Shown: positions 53,712 to 63,749 of the stretch, piece by piece
Layout of the letters: every line of letters starts with the position of its first letter
Numbering within the stretch: position 1 is the stretch's first letter
Assembly: GCF_016907255.1 (NCBI RefSeq)
Contig: NZ_JAFBBQ010000001.1
Span: 1,364,001-1,428,000, forward strand
Length of the DNA stretch: 64,000 nucleotides
Direction: 5' to 3'
DNA from: Microbacterium keratanolyticum
GTDB lineage: Bacteria; Actinomycetota; Actinomycetes; Actinomycetales; Microbacteriaceae
Notes under the pieces: generated by a model
Databases searched by the model: none
Seen by the model: only the letters and a program-made list of their open reading frames with translations
Told to the model about the DNA's origin: nothing
Made by a program: the position numbers and the translations under genes

Positions 53712-55102
53712 GCACGGATCAGATCGACGTCTCGGCCGACACGAGCGTTGTGCGCGCGCTGAAGAAGATCCGGATGCCGCAGTCGCAGCGCAACCGCGAG
53801 TTCTGGCTCCTGCTGTTCGCGAGCGCCGTCTCGGGTGTCGCGATCACCCTCGTGCAGTTCGGCGCGCTCGGACAGGTCGACCCGATGATCCTGTTCATCG
53901 GCGGCGGTCTTGCGGTGCTCGCGTTCGCGCTGCATATCGTGCTGCGTTTCGTGGCGTCCGATGCGGATCCCTTCGTCCTGCCGATCGCCACGGCTCTCAC
54001 GGGCCTCGGCATCGCGATGATCTACCGGATCGACATCGCCCAGCGGAACACCGGCTGGGAGGCGTTCTCGAACAAGCAGCTCGCGTGGACGGCGATCTCA
54101 CTCGCCGGCGCGATCGCTCTCGTGATCGTTCTCCGCAACTACCGCCTGCTGTACCGCTACACGTATCTCTCAGGACTCATCGGCATCGTCCTGCTGCTGC
54201 TCCCCTTCGTCCCGGGTCTGCGCGTCGCCGATGCGAACGCGGACGTGTGGGTCTCGCTCGGCGGCATCTTCTCGTTCCAGCCCGGTGAGCTCGCGAAGAT
54301 CTTCCTGGCGATCTTCTTCGCCGGCTATCTGGTGCGCACGCGCGAGAGCCTGTCGTCCGTGGGCAAGCGGGTTCTCGGAATCACCTGGCCGCGCATGCGC
54401 GAGCTCGGGCCTGTCATCGTGGTGTGGCTGATCTCGCTCGGCATCATCGTGAGCCAGCGCGACCTCGGTACCGGCCTGCTCATCTTCGGCATGTTCGTCG
54501 CGATGCTCTACGTCGCCACCGGCAAGACGAGCTGGGTGCTCATCGGACTCAGCCTCGTCGCGGTCGGTGCTGTGATCGCTACGCAGATCCTCTCCTACGT
54601 GCAAGGGCGCTTCCGCAACTGGCTGGACGCCTTCAACCCCGACCTGATCGCGGCCGACGGTGGCAGCTACCAGCTCGTGCAGGGCATCTTCGGACTCGCG
54701 CACGGCGGACTCATCGGCACCGGCCTCGGCCAGGGGCGGCCGCACCTCACGCCGCTCTCGGAGAGCGACTACATCATCCCGAGCCTGGGCGAGGAACTCG
54801 GTCTGATCGGGCTCTTCGCGATCCTGTGTCTCTACATGGTGTTCGTCAGCCGCGGTCTGCGCATCGGTCTCGCCGGACAGGACGACTTCGGCAAGCTGCT
54901 CGCGACGGGCCTGTCGTTCACGATCGCCCTGCAGGTGTTCATCATGGTCGGCGGTGTCACACGTGTCATCCCGCTCACGGGTCTCACCACGCCGTTCCTC
55001 GCTGCCGGTGGCTCCTCCCTCGTCGCCAACTGGCTCATCGTCGCGCTCCTCCTGCGCATCTCCGATGGTGTCCGCCGCCAGCCCCGGGTGGTGATCGGAT
55101 GA
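53708..55102 (+). CDS. rodA: RodA, peptidoglycan glycosyltransferase (SEDS family)
   Basis: 464 aa with about 12 membrane segments. SEDS signatures: SQRDLGTGLLIFGMFVAMLY, SDYIIPSLGEELGLIG and the C-terminal TGLTTPFLAAGGSSLVANW. It polymerises lipid II with its partner PbpA, encoded with a 4-nt overlap. Confidence 0.95.
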   Translation: MSTDQIDVSADTSVVRALKKIRMPQSQRNREFWLLLFASAVSGVAITLVQFGALGQVDPMILFIGGGLAVLAFALHIVLRFVASDADPFVLPIATALTGLGIAMIYRIDIAQRNTGWEAFSNKQLAWTAISLAGAIALVIVLRNYRLLYRYTYLSGLIGIVLLLLPFVPGLRVADANADVWVSLGGIFSFQPGELAKIFLAIFFAGYLVRTRESLSSVGKRVLGITWPRMRELGPVIVVWLISLGIIVSQRDLGTGLLIFGMFVAMLYVATGKTSWVLIGLSLVAVGAVIATQILSYVQGRFRNWLDAFNPDLIAADGGSYQLVQGIFGLAHGGLIGTGLGQGRPHLTPLSESDYIIPSLGEELGLIGLFAILCLYMVFVSRGLRIGLAGQDDFGKLLATGLSFTIALQVFIMVGGVTRVIPLTGLTTPFLAAGGSSLVANWLIVALLLRISDGVRRQPRVVIG

Positions 55103-56562
55103 CCAAGGAACTGCGCCGCATCAGCATCGTGATCCTGCTGATGTTCATGTCGCTGTTCGCCGCGATCAGCTGGATCCAGGTGATCGAAGCCGAAGCGCTC
55201 GGGCAGCACGAGCAGAACCGCCGTACGCTGCTCGACAGCTACGAGATCCAGCGCGGATCCATCCTCGCCGGCGGCACGCAGATCGCCTCCTCGACGCCCA
55301 CCGACGACATGTTCTCGTTCCAGCGCGTCTACGTCGACTCTGCGATGTGGGCCCCGGTCACCGGCTACTACAATCCGGCGCTCGGCAGCGCGACGGCCAT
55401 CGAACGTGCGCTCAACAGCGAACTGTCCGGCACCGGGGGCACGAACTTCTTCGCCAGCATCGAACGCATCATCTCGGGCCAGCCGCAGCGCGGGGCGAAC
55501 GTGGTGCTCAGCCTCGATCCCGCGGTGCAGCAGGTCGCCTACGACGCCCTCGTCTCCGAGGGATACGAGGGCGCGGTCATCGCGATCGAGCCCTCCACCG
55601 GCCGTGTGCTGGCGATGGTGTCGACGCCGTCGTACGACACGAATCTGATGGCGGTCCACGATGCGGATGCTGCCGAGGCGACGTTCGCCGCGCTCGAAGA
55701 CGATCCGACCGATCCGCTCTCGAACCGTGCCATCGCCGGCAACATGAACCCTCCCGGGTCGACCTTCAAGATCGTCACGGTGGCGACAGCACTGGCATCC
55801 GGCAAGTACACGATGGATTCGATGATGCCGAACCCGGCGGCGTACACGCTGCCCGGCACCAGCACCTCGGTGCAGAACGCCTGGGGCGGCACCTGCGGCG
55901 GCGGCGCCACGGTATCGATCGGCGACGCGCTGAAGCTCAGCTGCAACATCCCGATGGCAGAGCTCGCCGTCGAGCTCGGTGACGACGCGATCCTCGCGAT
56001 GGCCGAGAAGTTCGGCTTCAACCTGAGCTTCGACATCCCGCTGGAGTCCACGCCGTCGAGCTACCCGCGCGGCCTCGATGCCGCGCAGACGGGCCTGACC
56101 GGCTTCGGACAGGGTCCTGTCATCGCGAGCCCGCTGCAGATCGCCATGGTGTCGGCTGCCGTCGCCAACGGTGGGGTCGTGATGAACCCGCGCATGGTGG
56201 ACAGCATCCTGGGTGACGACCTTTCCGTGCTGAAGGCCTTCGAGAACTCGGAGTTCGGTCGGGCGCTGAGCGCAGATGAGGCGAAGGCACTCACGCAGGT
56301 CCTGGTCGCCGGCGTCCAGAGCGGCGCGGCACAGGGTGCAAGAATAGACGGAGTCGATGTAGCCGGTAAGACGGGCACGGCGGAGAACGGTGACGAAAAG
56401 CCATACACGCTGTGGTTCACCGGGTTCGCGCCGGCTGACAATCCGGAGGTCGCTGTTGCCGTTGTCGTCGAAGACGGCGGCGGCAAGGGTCAATCCGGTT
56501 CGGGTGATGAGATCGCATCCCCGATCGCAAAGAAGGTCATAGAGGCGGTGCTGAGCAGATGA
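55099..56562 (+). CDS. pbpA: penicillin-binding protein PbpA (class B, D,D-transpeptidase)
   Basis: 487 aa from [11 protein letters not shown]. One N-terminal membrane segment, then the dimerisation region and the transpeptidase domain with SxxK ([10 protein letters not shown]), SxN (LSCNIP) and KTG (KTGTAENG). It cross-links peptidoglycan together with RodA. Overlaps rodA and pknA by 4 nt. Confidence 0.95.
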   Translation: MTKELRRISIVILLMFMSLFAAISWIQVIEAEALGQHEQNRRTLLDSYEIQRGSILAGGTQIASSTPTDDMFSFQRVYVDSAMWAPVTGYYNPALGSATAIERALNSELSGTGGTNFFASIERIISGQPQRGANVVLSLDPAVQQVAYDALVSEGYEGAVIAIEPSTGRVLAMVSTPSYDTNLMAVHDADAAEATFAALEDDPTDPLSNRAIAGNMNPPGSTFKIVTVATALASGKYTMDSMMPNPAAYTLPGTSTSVQNAWGGTCGGGATVSIGDALKLSCNIPMAELAVELGDDAILAMAEKFGFNLSFDIPLESTPSSYPRGLDAAQTGLTGFGQGPVIASPLQIAMVSAAVANGGVVMNPRMVDSILGDDLSVLKAFENSEFGRALSADEAKALTQVLVAGVQSGAAQGARIDGVDVAGKTGTAENGDEKPYTLWFTGFAPADNPEVAVAVVVEDGGGKGQSGSGDEIASPIAKKVIEAVLSR

Positions 56563-58355
56563 GGCCGACGCAGGGTGTGTCGTTCGGTGGTCGCTACGAG
56601 CTGTTGTCGCGTATTGCGATCGGTGGCATGGGCGAGGTGTGGGAGGCGACGGATCACGTCATCGGACGAACCGTCGCCATCAAGATCCTCAAAGACGAGT
56701 ACATGGGAGACCCGGGGTTCCTCGAGCGTTTCCGTGCCGAAGCTCGTCACGCCGCCTTGGTCAACCATGAGGGCATCGCGAGTGTGTTCGACTACGGCGA
56801 GGAGAACGGCAGCGCCTACCTCGTCATGGAGCTCGTGCCCGGCGAGGCCCTGTCGACCATCATCGAGCGTGATGGCTCGCTGAGCGCCGACAAGACGCTC
56901 GACATCGTCGCGCAGACCGCCGCAGCTCTCCAGGCCGCACACGCCGCAGGCCTCGTACACCGTGACATCAAGCCCGGCAACCTGCTGATCACACCCGACG
57001 GCCGCGTCAAGATCACCGACTTCGGTATCGCCCGCATCGCCGACCAGGTGCCGCTCACGGCCACGGGCCAGGTCATGGGCACCGTGCAGTACCTCTCTCC
57101 GGAGCAGGCATCCGGTCACCCGGCATCTCCGGCGACCGACATCTACTCGCTCGGCATCGTCGCGTACGAGTGCCTCGCGGGCAAGCGTCCCTTCACCGGC
57201 GAGTCGCAGGTCGCGATCGCGATGGCCCAGATCAACGAGCAGCCCCCGCCGCTGCCGACGACGATCCCCGTCCCGGTGCAGAACCTCGTCATGGCGATGA
57301 TCGCCAAGAAGCCGGCCGAACGTCCCTCTTCTGCGGCGACCGTGGCTCGGGCTGCGCAGGCTCTGCGTCGCGGTGACCTGAACTCCGCCGCCATCGCCAT
57401 TCCGGCGATCGCGACGGGTGTCGGCGGCGCCCAGGATGACATGACCCAGCTGCTGACGCCCGGCGTCGACAGCGCCACGCGCATCCTTCCGGCGACGGCC
57501 CAGATCCCGACGGATCAGAACGTCGACGCCGAGACACCGGCGAAGAAGAAGCGCAGCCCGTGGACGTGGCCGCTCATCGCCCTGATCGGACTGCTCGTGA
57601 TCGTGCTGATCGGCACCGTGATCGCGCTGATGAGCAATCAGGGCACGCCCGAGACGAAGCCCACCGACACCGCGCCGACCTCGGCATCGCCGTCGACGTC
57701 TCCCAAACCCACTCCGAAGCCCACGACGGAACGCGTCGACATTGCAAGTCTGGGCCTCGTCGGCCTGACCTGCGACGACGCGAGTGCCAAAGCAGCAGCG
57801 GCCGGGCTCGAGCCCGTCTGCGCCGCCGGCTCGGCGGCTCCGTCCGACGACAAGGTCGGCACGGTCGAGAAGATCTCGCCCTCGTCCGGCAACGTCGACA
57901 AGGGCACCACGGTCACGCTCACCATCTACGGCGACCGGATCCCCGTCGGCGCGCCGACCGGCGCTCCGGCTCTGGTCAATGGCAGCGAGGTCGAGGCCAG
58001 CACGACCGTCGACATCAAGTGGGGTGCCTTCACCTGCCCGAGCGGTACCGGCAATGTCAGCGGCTACAACGTCACCCTGACAAACGGCACGTTCGTCACG
58101 AACGGCTCGTCGACCGCCACCTTCGGCGCGAACGAGCTGCGTGCGACGATCTCGGTCGCCAACGCCCCGGGTCAGCAGCTGACCGCTGTCTACACGGCGC
58201 TCTGCTCGGGTGGCGATGGTGGTGACCGCCGCGAGTCCGGTCCGTCTCCGCAGATGTCGGTGCCGATCGTCGCGGGCGGTTCCACAGACGGCACGACCGA
58301 TGGTGCAACCGACGGCGCGACAGACGGCGCCACGGACGGCGGTTCTGCAGGCTAG
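56559..58355 (+). CDS. pknA: Ser/Thr protein kinase PknA-like
   Basis: 598 aa. Kinase domain (about 12-270) with [30 protein letters not shown] and DFGIARI. A membrane segment (about 333-355) leads to an extracytoplasmic part with one PASTA-like segment (about 385-455), a beta-rich domain and a TDGATDG repeat tail. PknA of mycobacteria lacks the PASTA part, so this is a longer form. Phosphorylates growth and division proteins. Confidence 0.9.
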   Translation: MRPTQGVSFGGRYELLSRIAIGGMGEVWEATDHVIGRTVAIKILKDEYMGDPGFLERFRAEARHAALVNHEGIASVFDYGEENGSAYLVMELVPGEALSTIIERDGSLSADKTLDIVAQTAAALQAAHAAGLVHRDIKPGNLLITPDGRVKITDFGIARIADQVPLTATGQVMGTVQYLSPEQASGHPASPATDIYSLGIVAYECLAGKRPFTGESQVAIAMAQINEQPPPLPTTIPVPVQNLVMAMIAKKPAERPSSAATVARAAQALRRGDLNSAAIAIPAIATGVGGAQDDMTQLLTPGVDSATRILPATAQIPTDQNVDAETPAKKKRSPWTWPLIALIGLLVIVLIGTVIALMSNQGTPETKPTDTAPTSASPSTSPKPTPKPTTERVDIASLGLVGLTCDDASAKAAAAGLEPVCAAGSAAPSDDKVGTVEKISPSSGNVDKGTTVTLTIYGDRIPVGAPTGAPALVNGSEVEASTTVDIKWGAFTCPSGTGNVSGYNVTLTNGTFVTNGSSTATFGANELRATISVANAPGQQLTAVYTALCSGGDGGDRRESGPSPQMSVPIVAGGSTDGTTDGATDGATDGATDGGSAG

Positions 58356-58431
58356 TACGGGTAGCCTTAGTCCATCATCGCGAGAAGGCTCGCGACGGGT
58401 ATGAGCTGTTCGTCTAGCAGGGGGTCGATTC

Positions 58432-60123
58432 GTGTCAGCGGAACCACGCGTTCTGTCGGGCCGCTATCAGGTCGGTGAACTCATCGGTCAGGGCGGAATG
58501 GCTCGGGTCTACCGAGGAACCGATCTGACGCTCGGCCGCACTGTGGCGATCAAGATCCTCAATCCCGAGCTGGCCCGCGACACGGCATTCCGTACGCGAT
58601 TCCGTCTGGAGGCGCAGGCGGCGTCCCGCATGGCACATCCGTCCATCGTCCGTGTCTTCGATGCGGGCGAAGAGAGCGAGACCGATGCGCAGGGCACGCA
58701 CGCCGTGCCGTACATCGTGATGGAGCTCGTCGACGGCGAGCAGCTGAAAGACGTGATCGCTCGCGGTCCGGTCGATGTCGCAACAACGGTGAAGTACGTC
58801 GACGGCATCCTCGAGGCGCTGGAGTACTCCCATCGTGCAGGTGTCGTGCACCGCGACATCAAACCCGGCAACGTCATGATCACGACCGGCGACAAGGTCA
58901 AGGTCATGGACTTCGGGATCGCCCGTGCTGTGTCGGACTCGTCATCGACGGTCGCTGAGACGACGCAGATCATCGGGACCGCCGCGTACTTCTCGCCTGA
59001 GCAGGCGAAGGGCGAGCAGGTCGACGCGCGCGCCGACCTGTATTCGACCGGAGTCGTCCTCTACGAGCTGCTCACGGGTCGCCAGCCCTTCCGTGGCGAT
59101 TCGCCCGTCGCTGTGGCGTACCAGCACGTCAGCGAGGCGCCTGAGCCGCCGAGCGAGGTCACCGACAAGGCGCCTCGGTCGATGGATGCGATCGTGCTCC
59201 GTGCGCTCGCAAAGGATCCGTTCCAGCGCTTCCAGGATGCCGCCACGTTCCGCGCGGCACTCGATGCCGCCGTCACGGGCAAGGCCCCGACCAAGAAGCA
59301 GCTCGGCGAGCTCACGAGCGAGCTGTACGGACCGTCCCCGCGCCAGGCGGCGGAGACAGCACGATCGCTGCGCCAGCTCAGCAGCGACACCACCATGGTT
59401 CGCACGCAGTCCGGTCCCCCCGTGGCGTGGATCTGGGCGGGGGTCGCGCTTCTGGCCGTGCTTCTGGCGTCGGTGCTCATCTGGGTCGTGACGATGCGTC
59501 CCGCGAATGACCTTCCGACGAGCTCACGCACCGTGCCACTGCTGACCGGCATGACCTACGAGCGCGCCGAGGCAGAGCTCGAGAAGCACGATCTCAAGGC
59601 AGCCCGCCTGAACGAGTCGAACGCCGAGGTCGCGGAGGGCAATGTGATCCGCTCTTCGCCGTCCGCGGATGCGCGCCTGGAGGCCGGCCAGACGGTGACC
59701 CTGTTCGTGAGCACGGGGGCCGAGATGGTGAAGGTGCCGGTTCTCGTCGGCCTCTCGCAAGAAGCCGCGAAAGCCGCGCTCGAGGCGGCGGGGCTGGTCG
59801 TCGGGTCGGTCAAGCCGGTGAACGACATTCAGGCCGCAGCCGGTACCGTCCTGAGCGCCAGTGTCGAGGCGGGTGGCGAGGTCGCCCCGGGCACCGTCGT
59901 GGCGCTCGACGTCGCCAGTGGTGTCGTGTCGCTGAAGGATCTCAAGGGCTATCCGCTGGAGGCCGCGCAGCAGGAACTCGAGGCGCTCGGGTTGACCGGA
60001 AATCCGGTGGAAGATCCGAACTGCAAGGCGACGGATCCCCGCACGGTGATCTCGATGTCGTCCGCTCCCGGTGATGTTCCGGTGCGCTCCACGATCGATC
60101 TGCGGTTCTGCGCCGGCTCCTAG
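58432..60123 (+). CDS. pknB: Ser/Thr protein kinase PknB with three PASTA domains
   Basis: 563 aa, GTG start. Kinase domain (about 10-275) with [30 protein letters not shown] and DFGIARAV; a membrane segment (about 330-353); then three PASTA repeats to the end, against four in M. tuberculosis. PASTA repeats sense muropeptides or lipid II. It lies 76 nt after pknA. Confidence 0.94.
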   Translation: MSAEPRVLSGRYQVGELIGQGGMARVYRGTDLTLGRTVAIKILNPELARDTAFRTRFRLEAQAASRMAHPSIVRVFDAGEESETDAQGTHAVPYIVMELVDGEQLKDVIARGPVDVATTVKYVDGILEALEYSHRAGVVHRDIKPGNVMITTGDKVKVMDFGIARAVSDSSSTVAETTQIIGTAAYFSPEQAKGEQVDARADLYSTGVVLYELLTGRQPFRGDSPVAVAYQHVSEAPEPPSEVTDKAPRSMDAIVLRALAKDPFQRFQDAATFRAALDAAVTGKAPTKKQLGELTSELYGPSPRQAAETARSLRQLSSDTTMVRTQSGPPVAWIWAGVALLAVLLASVLIWVVTMRPANDLPTSSRTVPLLTGMTYERAEAELEKHDLKAARLNESNAEVAEGNVIRSSPSADARLEAGQTVTLFVSTGAEMVKVPVLVGLSQEAAKAALEAAGLVVGSVKPVNDIQAAAGTVLSASVEAGGEVAPGTVVALDVASGVVSLKDLKGYPLEAAQQELEALGLTGNPVEDPNCKATDPRTVISMSSAPGDVPVRSTIDLRFCAGS

Positions 60124-60126
60124 GCG

Positions 60127-60765
60127 TCAGCGCAGCGGATCGAGTGTCGCTGAGGCAGCGACGGCGGTTGCCGATCCGCACTGCTCCAGCCAGTTCGCGA
60201 GCAGGCGGTAGCCGCTTTCGGTGAGCACGCTCTCGGGGTGGAACTGCACTCCCCAGATCGGGAGCTCACGGTGCTCGATCGCCATGACGGTCCCCTCGAG
60301 CGTGCGCGCAGTCACGACGAGATCATCGGGCAGGGCCGTCTCCGCGACGGCGAGCGAGTGGTAGCGTCCTGCACGGAAAGGCGACCGGATGCCTTGGAAC
60401 AGCGCCGTTGCCTCGTGCCGCACGTCGGAGACCATCCCGTGCTTGAGCTCCGGCGCCCCCGTCACCGCAGCCCCGAACGCCGCAGCGATCGACTGATGCC
60501 CGAGGCACACGCCCAGCAGGGGCATCCGCTTCTCTGCGGCGACCCGGACGACGTCCATCGAGGCGCCTGCAGCCTCCGGTCTCCCCGGACCGGGCGAGAT
60601 GAGCACGCCGTCATAGCCATCGAGCATGGTGTCGAAGGCGCTCCCGTCGTGGGCATCCGACTCGACGAGATCCACCTCGGCACCGAGCTCACGCAGGTAG
60701 CCGACGAGAGTGAAGACGAAGCTGTCGTGGTTGTCGACGACGAGCACGCGCGTCGCGCGGGTCAC
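60127..60765 (-). CDS. glutamine amidotransferase, TrpG/PabA-like
   Basis: 212 aa, GTG start overlapping the upstream small gene stop. Class I glutaminase domain: ISPGPGRPE, catalytic Cys in LLGVCLGHQS and the His-Glu pair in GVQFHPES. It supplies ammonia for anthranilate or aminodeoxychorismate synthesis; the partner synthase is not in the window. Such a gene is common beside pknB in Actinobacteria. Confidence 0.9.
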   Translation of the reverse strand: MTRATRVLVVDNHDSFVFTLVGYLRELGAEVDLVESDAHDGSAFDTMLDGYDGVLISPGPGRPEAAGASMDVVRVAAEKRMPLLGVCLGHQSIAAAFGAAVTGAPELKHGMVSDVRHEATALFQGIRSPFRAGRYHSLAVAETALPDDLVVTARTLEGTVMAIEHRELPIWGVQFHPESVLTESGYRLLANWLEQCGSATAVAASATLDPLR

Positions 60766-60917
60766 GACAGGTCGACCTCGCCCGGAGTCACGAACGGTGC
60801 GATCCACGGGAAGACGTAGAAGAAGAGCCCGTAGAGCACAGCGGCGATGAGCACGAGCAGGATCAGCAGCCGGACGAACCAGGGGCCGGGGAGGATGCGC
60901 CAGAGAGCCGCGTACAT
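60762..60917 (-). CDS. small membrane protein of unknown function
   Basis: 51 aa from MYAALWRILPGPW with one long membrane segment (about 15-40) and a short acidic tail ending VDLS. Its stop is shared with the next GTG start and its ATG shares one nt with the sortase stop (TGATG), so it is translationally coupled on both sides. A real but uncharacterised gene. Confidence 0.8.
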   Translation of the reverse strand: MYAALWRILPGPWFVRLLILLVLIAAVLYGLFFYVFPWIAPFVTPGEVDLS

Positions 60918-61693
60918 CACAGGCCTCCTTCGGTGAGTGAGGCGGGCGGACCTTCGGCGCGCGGCTGGAAGCCCTCGAACAGGCCGTAGGCGACGATGCG
61001 CTCCGCGAGCGAGTACAGCGGGGAGCAGGCGGTCAGTGTGATGTACCGCTCGCCGGTCTGCATCTGCGGCATCGCCGGCACGTCCGCGAGAACCTCGACC
61101 TGGGTGGGCGTGACGTACTCGAGCGTGCGGAAACGGTAGGTGTACCACCCCTCGGGGGTCTCGACGACGATGGCGTCATTGAGCCGCAGCTTGTCGATGA
61201 GGTTCAGGGGCTTGCCCCAGGTGGTGCGGTGTCCGGCGAGAGAGAAGTTGCCGACCTCACCGGGCATCTTCGACTGCTCGTAGAGCCCGAGACCGATCTG
61301 GTCGAGCGTGATCTCTCGACTCGTGCCACCTGCGATGGGCACGGCGTAGTCCGCGCCGAAACGAGGGATGTGCATGGTCGCGAAGACTTCGCCTTCGGCG
61401 GGGTGCGGCAGAATCGGCGGCTCCCAGACTCCTGTGGCCTCAACGTCGACGCTTGGCGCGGGAGGTTCCGGGACCGGAGCAGACGCCCACTCCTCGGAGT
61501 ACGCGGCACCGCGCTCGTTGTTCTGCGCGCTGATGATGATGTCGCCGATCCACATCTGCCAGGCGACGAAGAGGAGCACGAGCACGCCGGCGGTCAGCAG
61601 CAACTCGCCGAGCACACTCGTCACGGTCGCGCGCGGGCGGCGGCGCTGTCGGCGAACGCGCCGCGGCGCAGTCTCCCCCACGGTCAGCGTCAT
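60917..61693 (-). CDS. class E sortase
   Basis: 258 aa from MTLTVGETAP; a longer reading from 61849 would run over the divergent promoter and is rejected. N-terminal membrane anchor (about residues 25-47), then the sortase barrel with His in SLAGHRTTWG, catalytic Cys in TLTACSPLYS and Arg in LAERIVAYG. It links LAxTG-type proteins to the wall or pili. Divergent from crgA. Confidence 0.93.
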   Translation of the reverse strand: MTLTVGETAPRRVRRQRRRPRATVTSVLGELLLTAGVLVLLFVAWQMWIGDIIISAQNNERGAAYSEEWASAPVPEPPAPSVDVEATGVWEPPILPHPAEGEVFATMHIPRFGADYAVPIAGGTSREITLDQIGLGLYEQSKMPGEVGNFSLAGHRTTWGKPLNLIDKLRLNDAIVVETPEGWYTYRFRTLEYVTPTQVEVLADVPAMPQMQTGERYITLTACSPLYSLAERIVAYGLFEGFQPRAEGPPASLTEGGL

Positions 61694-61748
61694 GCCACCG
61701 AGTGTAGCTTTCTCCTGTAACGGGTTGCTGATGAGTAGACTGGTCCGC

Positions 61749-61988
61749 ATGGCACGATCCAGCTCCTCTGAAGACAACGTCGTCGACAAGCCCGAAGGCG
61801 ACGCCGCACCCAACGCGGTGTGGTTCAAGCCCGTGATGGTGGGCTTCATGCTGCTGGGGCTCGTCTGGATCCTCGTCTTCTACATCAGCGGCATGCAGTT
61901 CCCGGTGCCCGGCATCGGCTCGTGGAACCTGGTCATCGGTCTCGGTATCGCGATGATCGGCTTCCTGATGACGACGCGCTGGCGATAA
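61749..61988 (+). CDS. crgA: cell division protein CrgA
   Basis: 79 aa with two membrane segments (about 30-50 and 57-74) and the motif NAVWFKPVMVGFMLLGLVW in family style. CrgA binds FtsZ, FtsQ, FtsI and PbpA and helps build the septum. Followed by a strong terminator. Confidence 0.94.
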   Translation: MARSSSSEDNVVDKPEGDAAPNAVWFKPVMVGFMLLGLVWILVFYISGMQFPVPGIGSWNLVIGLGIAMIGFLMTTRWR

Positions 61989-62003
61989 CGCCTCTTCTTC
62001 GAA

Positions 62004-62035
62004 ACGCCCTCGCAACCGTTGCGAGGGCGTTTTTG
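62004..62035 (+). terminator. crgA rho-independent terminator
   Basis: AACGCCCTCGCAA / TTGCGAGGGCGTT stem with a 3-4 nt loop, followed by five T residues, 15 nt after the crgA stop. Confidence 0.92.
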
Positions 62036-62085
62036 CGTGTATCGCGACGAAATTGCAGGAATTACACGGGTGTAGTTCTCCCCAG

Positions 62086-62107
62086 TGTGGATAACATCTG
62101 TGGATAA
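62086..62107. other. two DnaA boxes
   Basis: TGTGGATAA occurs at 62086-62094 and 62099-62107 in the same orientation, 13 bp apart. Each is a perfect complement of the TTATCCACA consensus. They lie in the gap between crgA and the rhomboid gene. Confidence 0.75.
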
Positions 62108-62165
62108 CTTCCGGGGTCGACGAGGGCAACGCGCAGCATCCGGATGCGTCGCAGCGAGGGCTATC

Positions 62166-63062
62166 TCAGGCGGTGAGAAGCAGCGGCGGGACGAAGAAGA
62201 CGACCAGCAGAAGCACGACCGAAAGCGCCGCGAGCATCCCGATCTGCACCCACTTCTGCGAGGCCTTGCGGGTGCGCGCGAAGATGAAGGCCACGAGTGC
62301 ACCGACGACCAGGCCGCCAACGTGCGCCTGCCAAGAAATCTGCGCACCAGGCAGGAACCCGAGCGCGAGGTTGATGCCGAGGATCACGACGATGCCCGTG
62401 ACGTTCGCTCCGAGATGCCGGCCGATGACGAATAGGGCCCCCATGAGGCCGAAGACCGCCCCGGAGGCGCCGATGACCGGCGTGAGCGGAGACAGCAGCG
62501 CAACCGCGACGGAACCGCCGAGGGCGCTGATCAGATAGAGCGTGAGAAAGCGGGCGCGGCCGAGCATGGGCTCGAGGCTGCGGCCGATCATCCAGAGCGC
62601 CAGCATGTTGAGGCCGAGGTGCCAGACGCTGCCGTGCACGAGCGCCGCCGTGAGCAGGCGCCATGGCTCGAACGGGAAGAGGGAGATCTGTGGAAGCACG
62701 TACGGCGTGTAGAACCACAGCGCTCGGGTGACCAGATCGCCGAATCCGGGGATCAGCTGGAGCAGCCCGACGAAGACCGTGACGGCGATGATGACCGCGG
62801 TGACGATGGGGGTTCCGCCGAGGGCGACGGCAGAACCCGCCCGCCCGCGCATGCCCCACTGACGGCGGGCACGGCGCTGGGCGGGCGATTCTGACTTTCG
62901 CTGCTCTTTCATGCATTCCGGGCAGATGACGCCCACGGGCGCAGGGGTCTGGCATTCAGCGCAGACCGTGCGCATGCACCGCTGGCACAGCACGAAGCTC
63001 TGCCGACCGGGGTGCCGGTAGCAGAAGTTGTCGCGGTTGGCGGTGAACTCCGGAGTCGTCAT
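62166..63062 (-). CDS. rhomboid family intramembrane serine protease
   Basis: 298 aa. An N-terminal zinc-binding segment with paired Cys/His motifs (CYRHPGR, CQRC, CAEC, CPEC; residues about 13-52) precedes six membrane segments. The active Ser is in GASGAVFGLMGAL and the His in AHVGGLVVGAL. It cleaves membrane proteins within the bilayer. Part of the conserved origin-side cluster. Confidence 0.93.
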   Translation of the reverse strand: MTTPEFTANRDNFCYRHPGRQSFVLCQRCMRTVCAECQTPAPVGVICPECMKEQRKSESPAQRRARRQWGMRGRAGSAVALGGTPIVTAVIIAVTVFVGLLQLIPGFGDLVTRALWFYTPYVLPQISLFPFEPWRLLTAALVHGSVWHLGLNMLALWMIGRSLEPMLGRARFLTLYLISALGGSVAVALLSPLTPVIGASGAVFGLMGALFVIGRHLGANVTGIVVILGINLALGFLPGAQISWQAHVGGLVVGALVAFIFARTRKASQKWVQIGMLAALSVVLLLVVFFVPPLLLTA

Positions 63063-63092
63063 CGAGGATGCGAAACGTGAAAGAGCGGGCGA

Positions 63093-63650
63093 TCAGTTGG
63101 CGACGATGTCGACCGAGTGCAGCACGACCGGCTCGATCGGGCGGTCGCCAGCGGCGGTCGGCACTGCAGCGATCGCGTCGACGACAGCGCGCGAGTCGGC
63201 GTCTGCGACCTCACCGAAGATCGTGTGCTTGCCCTGCAGCCACGGGGTGGGGTCGGTCGTGATGAAGAACTGCGAACCGTTGGTGCCCTCGACCTCACCG
63301 GTGATCGCGTTGCGACGCAGGCCGGCGTTGGCCATGGCGAGGATGTAGGGCTCGTTGAAGTTCAGTTCGCCGTGGATCTCGTCGTTGAAGTTGTAGCCCG
63401 GACCGCCGACGCCCTGACCGAGCGGGTCGCCACCCTGGATCATGAAGTTCGGGATGATGCGGTGGAAGATGACGTCGGTGTACAGAGCGCCCTCGCCCGG
63501 CTGACCGGTGGCGGGGTTCGTCCACGCGCCCGTGCCGTCGGACAGGCCGACGAAGTTCTTGACCGTGCGAGGAGCGTGCTCGCCGAACAGGTTGATGACG
63601 ATGTCACCGTGGTTGGTGTGCAGAGTTGCGACGTGGGTTGCGTGAGCCAT
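63093..63650 (-). CDS. cyclophilin-type peptidyl-prolyl cis-trans isomerase
   Basis: 185 aa, no signal. Core motifs FHRIIPNFMIQGGDPLGQG, GSQFFITTDPTPWLQGKHT-type region and FGEVADADS fit the family. It assists folding at prolyl bonds in the cytoplasm. It lies 30 nt upstream of the rhomboid gene on the same strand. Confidence 0.95.
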   Translation of the reverse strand: MAHATHVATLHTNHGDIVINLFGEHAPRTVKNFVGLSDGTGAWTNPATGQPGEGALYTDVIFHRIIPNFMIQGGDPLGQGVGGPGYNFNDEIHGELNFNEPYILAMANAGLRRNAITGEVEGTNGSQFFITTDPTPWLQGKHTIFGEVADADSRAVVDAIAAVPTAAGDRPIEPVVLHSVDIVAN

Positions 63651-63749
63651 GCCCTTATTCTCTCAGAGGTTCTCAGTCAACCCATGTCTTCTGCAGCATG
63701 CGTCTGGCAAGATGGGGAATCCGAACTCCGTTTCGATTAGGAGGGCCCC

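Noticed and set aside
61693..61849. Longer sortase start at 61849
   Set aside because: The extension would cross the divergent crgA start and promoter and lacks typical codon use.
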